Below the pieces are notes generated by a model, which worked only from the letters and a program-made list of their open reading frames with translations, made no database searches and was not told where the DNA came from. The position numbers and the translations under genes are program-made. Shown here one piece after another: positions 61,601 to 64,000 of a DNA stretch of 64,000 nt. Positions within the stretch are counted from its first letter, which is position 1. Each line of letters starts with the position of its first letter. Source of the stretch: Aureibaculum luteum (lineage in GTDB: Bacteria > Bacteroidota > Bacteroidia > Flavobacteriales > Flavobacteriaceae); assembly GCF_003449015.1 (NCBI RefSeq), contig NZ_QRGD01000006.1, positions 62,001-126,000 of the forward strand, given 5' to 3'.

Positions 61601-62983
61601 TAAAATAATTAATTGACCAAAGATGGCAGAGTTCATCATTTTTGAAGCTCCTTTTAGTGTAACCTGATCTATTTCACCTTGCCGTTCCTCTTTTGATAAC
61701 GCTAAAATATGTGAGCTTTTTGATGTTATTTGAAAGGCAATAAACTCTACAATAATAACGGCACCGTCAATGATAATACCAAAATCTATAGCCCCTAAGC
61801 TCATTAAATTGGCATCTATACCAAAAATATACATTAATGAAATTGCAAAGAGTAAACTAAGAGGAATTACAGATGCCACTACCAAACCAGAACGCCAGTT
61901 ACCTAATAATAAAACGACTACAAAAATAACAATGAGGGAACCTAAAATCAGATTTTCTGCCACTGTAAACGTGGTTTTTCCAATCAACTCGCTACGTTCT
62001 AAGAATCCATTGATATAAACCCCTTCAGGTAACGTTTTTTGAATGGAAGCAACACGGTCTTTTACCGCTGTAATAATTTCATTAGAATTTCCATCTTTGA
62101 GCATCATTACCTGTCCAAGGACCTTCTCGCCTTCACCATTTCCTGTAATTGCACCAAAACGTGTAGCACTTCCAAAGCCAACTATGGCAATATCTTTTAT
62201 ATAAATTGGGTTGCCCTCTGTATTTTTAACAACAATATTTTCAATGTCCACTAAAGATTTAACTAAACCCTCCCCTCGTATAAAGAAGGCCTCGTTAGAT
62301 TTTTCGATATATCCACCACCAGCAACGCTATTATTTTTTTCTAAGGCTGTATAAATATCAGCAATAGCAATATTCATGGCCTTTAATTTTGTGGGATTTA
62401 TAGCCACTTCGTATTGCTTCAAATAGCCTCCCCATGTATTTATCTCTACAACTCCTCGAATACCCGATAGCTGTCTTTTTACAATCCAATCTTGAATAGT
62501 ACGTAGCTCAGTTGTTGAGTATTTATCCGCATAGGCTGGTTTTACATCTAAAATGTATTGATAAATTTCACCTAAACCCGTAGTTATTGGTCCCATTTCA
62601 GGAGCCCCAAAACCTTTTGGTATTTTCTCAGAAGCAGATTTTATCTTTTCTGCAATTAATTGTCTTGGTAAATAGGTGCCTAAGTTGTCTTCAAAAACGA
62701 TGGTAACTACTGATAAACCAAATTTTGAAACGGAACGTATTTCAACAACCCCAGGTAAATTAGCCATCTCTAATTCTATAGGATAGGTAATAAATTGCTC
62801 CACATCTTGTGTTGATAAATTCCTTGAAGTAGTAATGACTTGTACCTGATTATTGGTAATATCGGGTACTGCACCAATAGGAATTTTAGTTAATGAAAAC
62901 ATTCCAAACCCAATAACAAATGCAATAAATAATAAAATAATTGGCTTGTTTTTTAAGCTAAATTTTATGATGTATTCTAACAT
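58667..62983 (-). CDS. CusA/CzcA-type RND pump fused to TolC-like outer-membrane factor
   Basis: A 1438-residue protein. Residues 1-1042 form a complete heavy-metal RND pump with twelve membrane helices ('GAIDFGIIIDGAVIIVEF' lies in helix 4 with proton-relay acids). Residues 1043-1438 form an outer-membrane factor of TolC/CzcC type. The junction 'EDKKEIKMNKKGIASIIIV' begins with a Met (ATG at 59857) followed by a signal-peptide-like stretch ending 'VNAQQ'. Such fusions are common in Bacteroidota. Export of Cu or Zn/Co/Cd is likely. Confidence 0.93.
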   Translation of the reverse strand: MLEYIIKFSLKNKPIILLFIAFVIGFGMFSLTKIPIGAVPDITNNQVQVITTSRNLSTQDVEQFITYPIELEMANLPGVVEIRSVSKFGLSVVTIVFEDNLGTYLPRQLIAEKIKSASEKIPKGFGAPEMGPITTGLGEIYQYILDVKPAYADKYSTTELRTIQDWIVKRQLSGIRGVVEINTWGGYLKQYEVAINPTKLKAMNIAIADIYTALEKNNSVAGGGYIEKSNEAFFIRGEGLVKSLVDIENIVVKNTEGNPIYIKDIAIVGFGSATRFGAITGNGEGEKVLGQVMMLKDGNSNEIITAVKDRVASIQKTLPEGVYINGFLERSELIGKTTFTVAENLILGSLIVIFVVVLLLGNWRSGLVVASVIPLSLLFAISLMYIFGIDANLMSLGAIDFGIIIDGAVIIVEFIAFQITSKSSHILALSKEERQGEIDQVTLKGASKMMNSAIFGQLIILIVFIPILSLSSVEGKMFKPMALTFSFALIGAMLFCLTYVPVIASIFLKPAKQSDKNISVRLMKFVNTKYKPVIKWALFNKKLVIGLSILLLVVSGWIFSRMGGEFVPTLDEGDFVIQPVLKTGTSLSKTIDITTKIENILLDNFPEVDQVVSRIGAAEVPTDPMSMEESDVIIKLKPKKQWTSASSKDELADKFKEALAVIPGMEVEFTQPIEMRFNELITGVRADVAIKIFGEDLNILAKKADEIKKLITNVDGASDIIVEKVAGLPQMSVTFNRSKIARYGLNIADLNQLITMGFAGESLGSVFEGEKRFDLVLRLDANHRKDLSSLQNLYVDTPNGQKIPLSELAEIKYSSGPAKISRDDTKRRIVVGINVRNRDLQSVVDDVQAIIDEQLKLPPGYTITYGGQFENLQSAKDRLKIAVPIALILIFIMLHFAFGSIKEALMVYSAIPLAAVGGVLLLWMRGLPFSISAGVGFIALFGIAVLNGIVLIEHFKELKEQGVKDINERILRGTSERLRPVLLTAMAAALGFLPMAISTNAGAEVQRPLATVVIGGLITATFLTLVVLPVLYAWFEDKKEIKMNKKGIASIIIVLLTVSVNAQQEPLTADKAVTLAIKNNAELKASALMADKSNALIGGAFDFDKTTVYYNYDESNLGSNNLPLRVFGVQQDFKFPTVYFADKKVGKADYKMQQSKYNIKLEIVKRNVYLAYYDVVYAQNKAAKYQFLDSLYANFAKAAERRFELGETNYLEMITAKSKQRQLQTLFKQAKQEVVLMNEQLKAVVQVDSILVLSQPLVKLPVQRIAIDDNVGLNYYQNADFYYKALQQKEKQSLLPDLSIQYFQGSNSSLNQQMIGYQFGIKIPLLFGGKSSKIKASKIAQNIIKEEQTDYKVKLTTSYAKLMAELNQYNEAVMYYETQGKQLSEEIIKTAEQSFKHGEIDFFQYIQSVETSKDIELTYLENLNKYNDTVIAMNYLTL

Positions 62984-63055
62984 AATTCATTTTAAAAATA
63001 ATTAATAATACACAAATGAAAATCATTTGTGAGCTTTTAAAATATGGAGTATGAA

Positions 63056-63445
63056 TTATGCCAATTTGGGCGGTTGAAAAACAGAAGGTTTTTCAAAACA
63101 AGAAATAGAATCTTTGTAAAAAAAATTAAAAGGAATAGATACAAACGGTTTAAAATCTAAATTATAAACAATTGGTCTAAATGTAAATGTTCCATTAACG
63201 TGCGAACAATTATGATTATGATGCTTAAATGGTAAGTCATCGTGTTCCTCATGGTTATTACCTTTTTTAATATCATCATCACTATAATGTTCAACCAAAA
63301 ATTCCATAAAAGTATCGCCATAGTTCTTCTGATGGTATTCTGCATGTTCTAGCAGCACCTTTAATTTAGAGATATCATCAATACTAATATTGAAACTCTG
63401 AAAAAGGATTAATCCTGAAGATAATATGGCAATTAATTTTGTCAT
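63056..63445 (-). CDS. Small His-rich secreted or membrane protein of the metal efflux operon
   Basis: From the ATG at 63445 it is 129 residues: a hydrophobic N-terminus (about 1-22), then acidic and His-rich segments ending in 'FKHHNHNCSH', and a C-terminal hydrophobic part. A frame extension of 14 codons upstream is less likely because the hydrophobic leader should be N-terminal. Clustered His and Cys suggest metal binding. It is 72 bases upstream of the pump gene, so it is probably co-transcribed. Role inferred only. Confidence 0.72.
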   Translation of the reverse strand: MTKLIAILSSGLILFQSFNISIDDISKLKVLLEHAEYHQKNYGDTFMEFLVEHYSDDDIKKGNNHEEHDDLPFKHHNHNCSHVNGTFTFRPIVYNLDFKPFVSIPFNFFYKDSISCFEKPSVFQPPKLA

Positions 63446-63552
63446 TGACTGCGAAGTTACACTTTTTTCTAATAAGCTATGTAACAAGTTTTACATTACA
63501 AGATTGAATACTTAGAAAAAAATCAAACAAATTTCATGATGATTTCTGAATT

Positions 63553-63903
63553 TTAATTGTCTGTCAGTAATTGAATTAGCTCTACTAACTCATCATTGTC
63601 CATCTTAACAACAGATTCTATTGTATCGTCATTATTGCTAATAATTAAAGCACTTTTTTTATCTTCCTCATAGTCAATAATTCTCATGGTGTAATTTAAA
63701 TGCTCAACATTTATCACTTTCCTTCCATCTTTAAACCAGCCATAGTCAGCTTCATAGTTTATGGTAGATTTATTAAAAACGATGATTTCTTCACCATAGG
63801 TATTCCATAATGAAATACGTAATAAATAAAAACCTAATAGACAAAAAAGAAATAAACCTATAATGTATCCGATATGAAATTCACCCCCAAATGAAATTGT
63901 CAT
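63553..63903 (-). CDS. Small membrane protein of unknown function
   Basis: A 116-residue protein with one or two N-terminal membrane helices ('IGYIIGLFLFCLLGFYLL') and a soluble C-terminal half with 'EDKKSALIISNNDDTIESVV'. Such a layout resembles small PH-like membrane proteins. The start is supported by a promoter box at 63912-63919. No specific function can be assigned. Confidence 0.7.
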   Translation of the reverse strand: MTISFGGEFHIGYIIGLFLFCLLGFYLLRISLWNTYGEEIIVFNKSTINYEADYGWFKDGRKVINVEHLNYTMRIIDYEEDKKSALIISNNDDTIESVVKMDNDELVELIQLLTDN

Positions 63904-63911
63904 ACTTATTC

Positions 63912-63919
63912 CAAAAATA
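63912..63919 (-). promoter_or_regulatory. TAnnTTTG -7 box of the small membrane protein gene
   Basis: Minus-strand TATTTTTG ends 9 bases before the ATG at 63903. The reading frame is open further upstream but has no start codon, which agrees with this promoter. Confidence 0.35.
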
Positions 63920-64000
63920 GGGGCTACAAAAAATAAAAAATGAAAGATGGGAGTTTAATGATTTTTACATAAATTGATGGTTGATGTACAGCGTACTCAG

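Overview
The window is AT-rich, densely coded chromosomal DNA from a marine or soil member of the Bacteroidota, most likely a Flavobacteriaceae species. The signs are a flexirubin/dialkylresorcinol (DAR) pigment cluster, a type IX secretion sorting domain, TAnnTTTG-type promoter boxes, kynurenine-pathway genes in Bacteroidota style, WG-repeat and SbsA-like Ig proteins, and a CusA-type RND pump fused to its outer-membrane channel. No tRNA, rRNA or CRISPR array was seen, and no gene-free stretch exceeds about 260 bases.

Layout. 1-4.7 kb: a MacB/FtsX-type ABC exporter (two permeases, the first cut by the window edge, plus an ATPase). 4.8-20.3 kb: a DAR/flexirubin-type cluster, mostly on the minus strand: acyl-CoA thioesterase, SnoaL-like protein, secreted unknown, ABC-2 exporter, BtrH-like protein, two hot-dog dehydratases, DarB, DarA, acyltransferase, ACP, ketosynthase, ketoreductase, WG-repeat protein, tyrosine ammonia-lyase, and a divergent flavin halogenase-like protein. 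20.4-25.6 kb: an SOS-like mutagenesis cassette: a LexA-like HTH/S24 repressor divergent from an error-prone DnaE and a Y-family polymerase, with overlapping palindromic operators between them. 25.6-27.5 kb: a secreted unknown protein and a T9SS-sorted amidase.

27.6-35.7 kb: a kynurenine catabolic operon (kynureninase, kynurenine monooxygenase, 2-aminomuconate deaminase, aminomuconate-semialdehyde dehydrogenase, SDR, 3-hydroxyanthranilate dioxygenase, ACMS decarboxylase). Its gene junctions are filled by REPIN-like paired hairpin repeats. 35.8-38.1 kb: convergent tyrosine catabolism genes (HPPD, homogentisate dioxygenase). 38.3-45.6 kb: housekeeping genes: NifU-like and Mrp Fe-S proteins, an Ig-like lipoprotein, ComF, a PmtA-like methyltransferase, a coiled-coil membrane protein and glycyl-tRNA synthetase.

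45.8-50.1 kb: a Tat-exported molybdenum hydroxylase (IorA/IorB-like) with XdhC and MobA-like maturation proteins. 50.3-52.6 kb: a GH20 hexosaminidase lipoprotein. 52.7-56.1 kb: a TetR-led stress operon (HAD dehalogenase, peroxiredoxin, DoxX-like, SDR). 56.2-57.4 kb: two tandem outer-membrane paralogs. 57.4-63.4 kb: a metal RND efflux system with a His-rich small protein. The far right holds one small membrane protein.

The strongest things to follow up are the REPIN-like elements that occupy whole junctions in the kynurenine operon and may supply start codons, the operator array in front of the mutagenesis cassette, the dehydratase pair separated by one stop codon with one member lacking the catalytic His, and two promoter boxes placed so that glyS and tetR should be leaderless.
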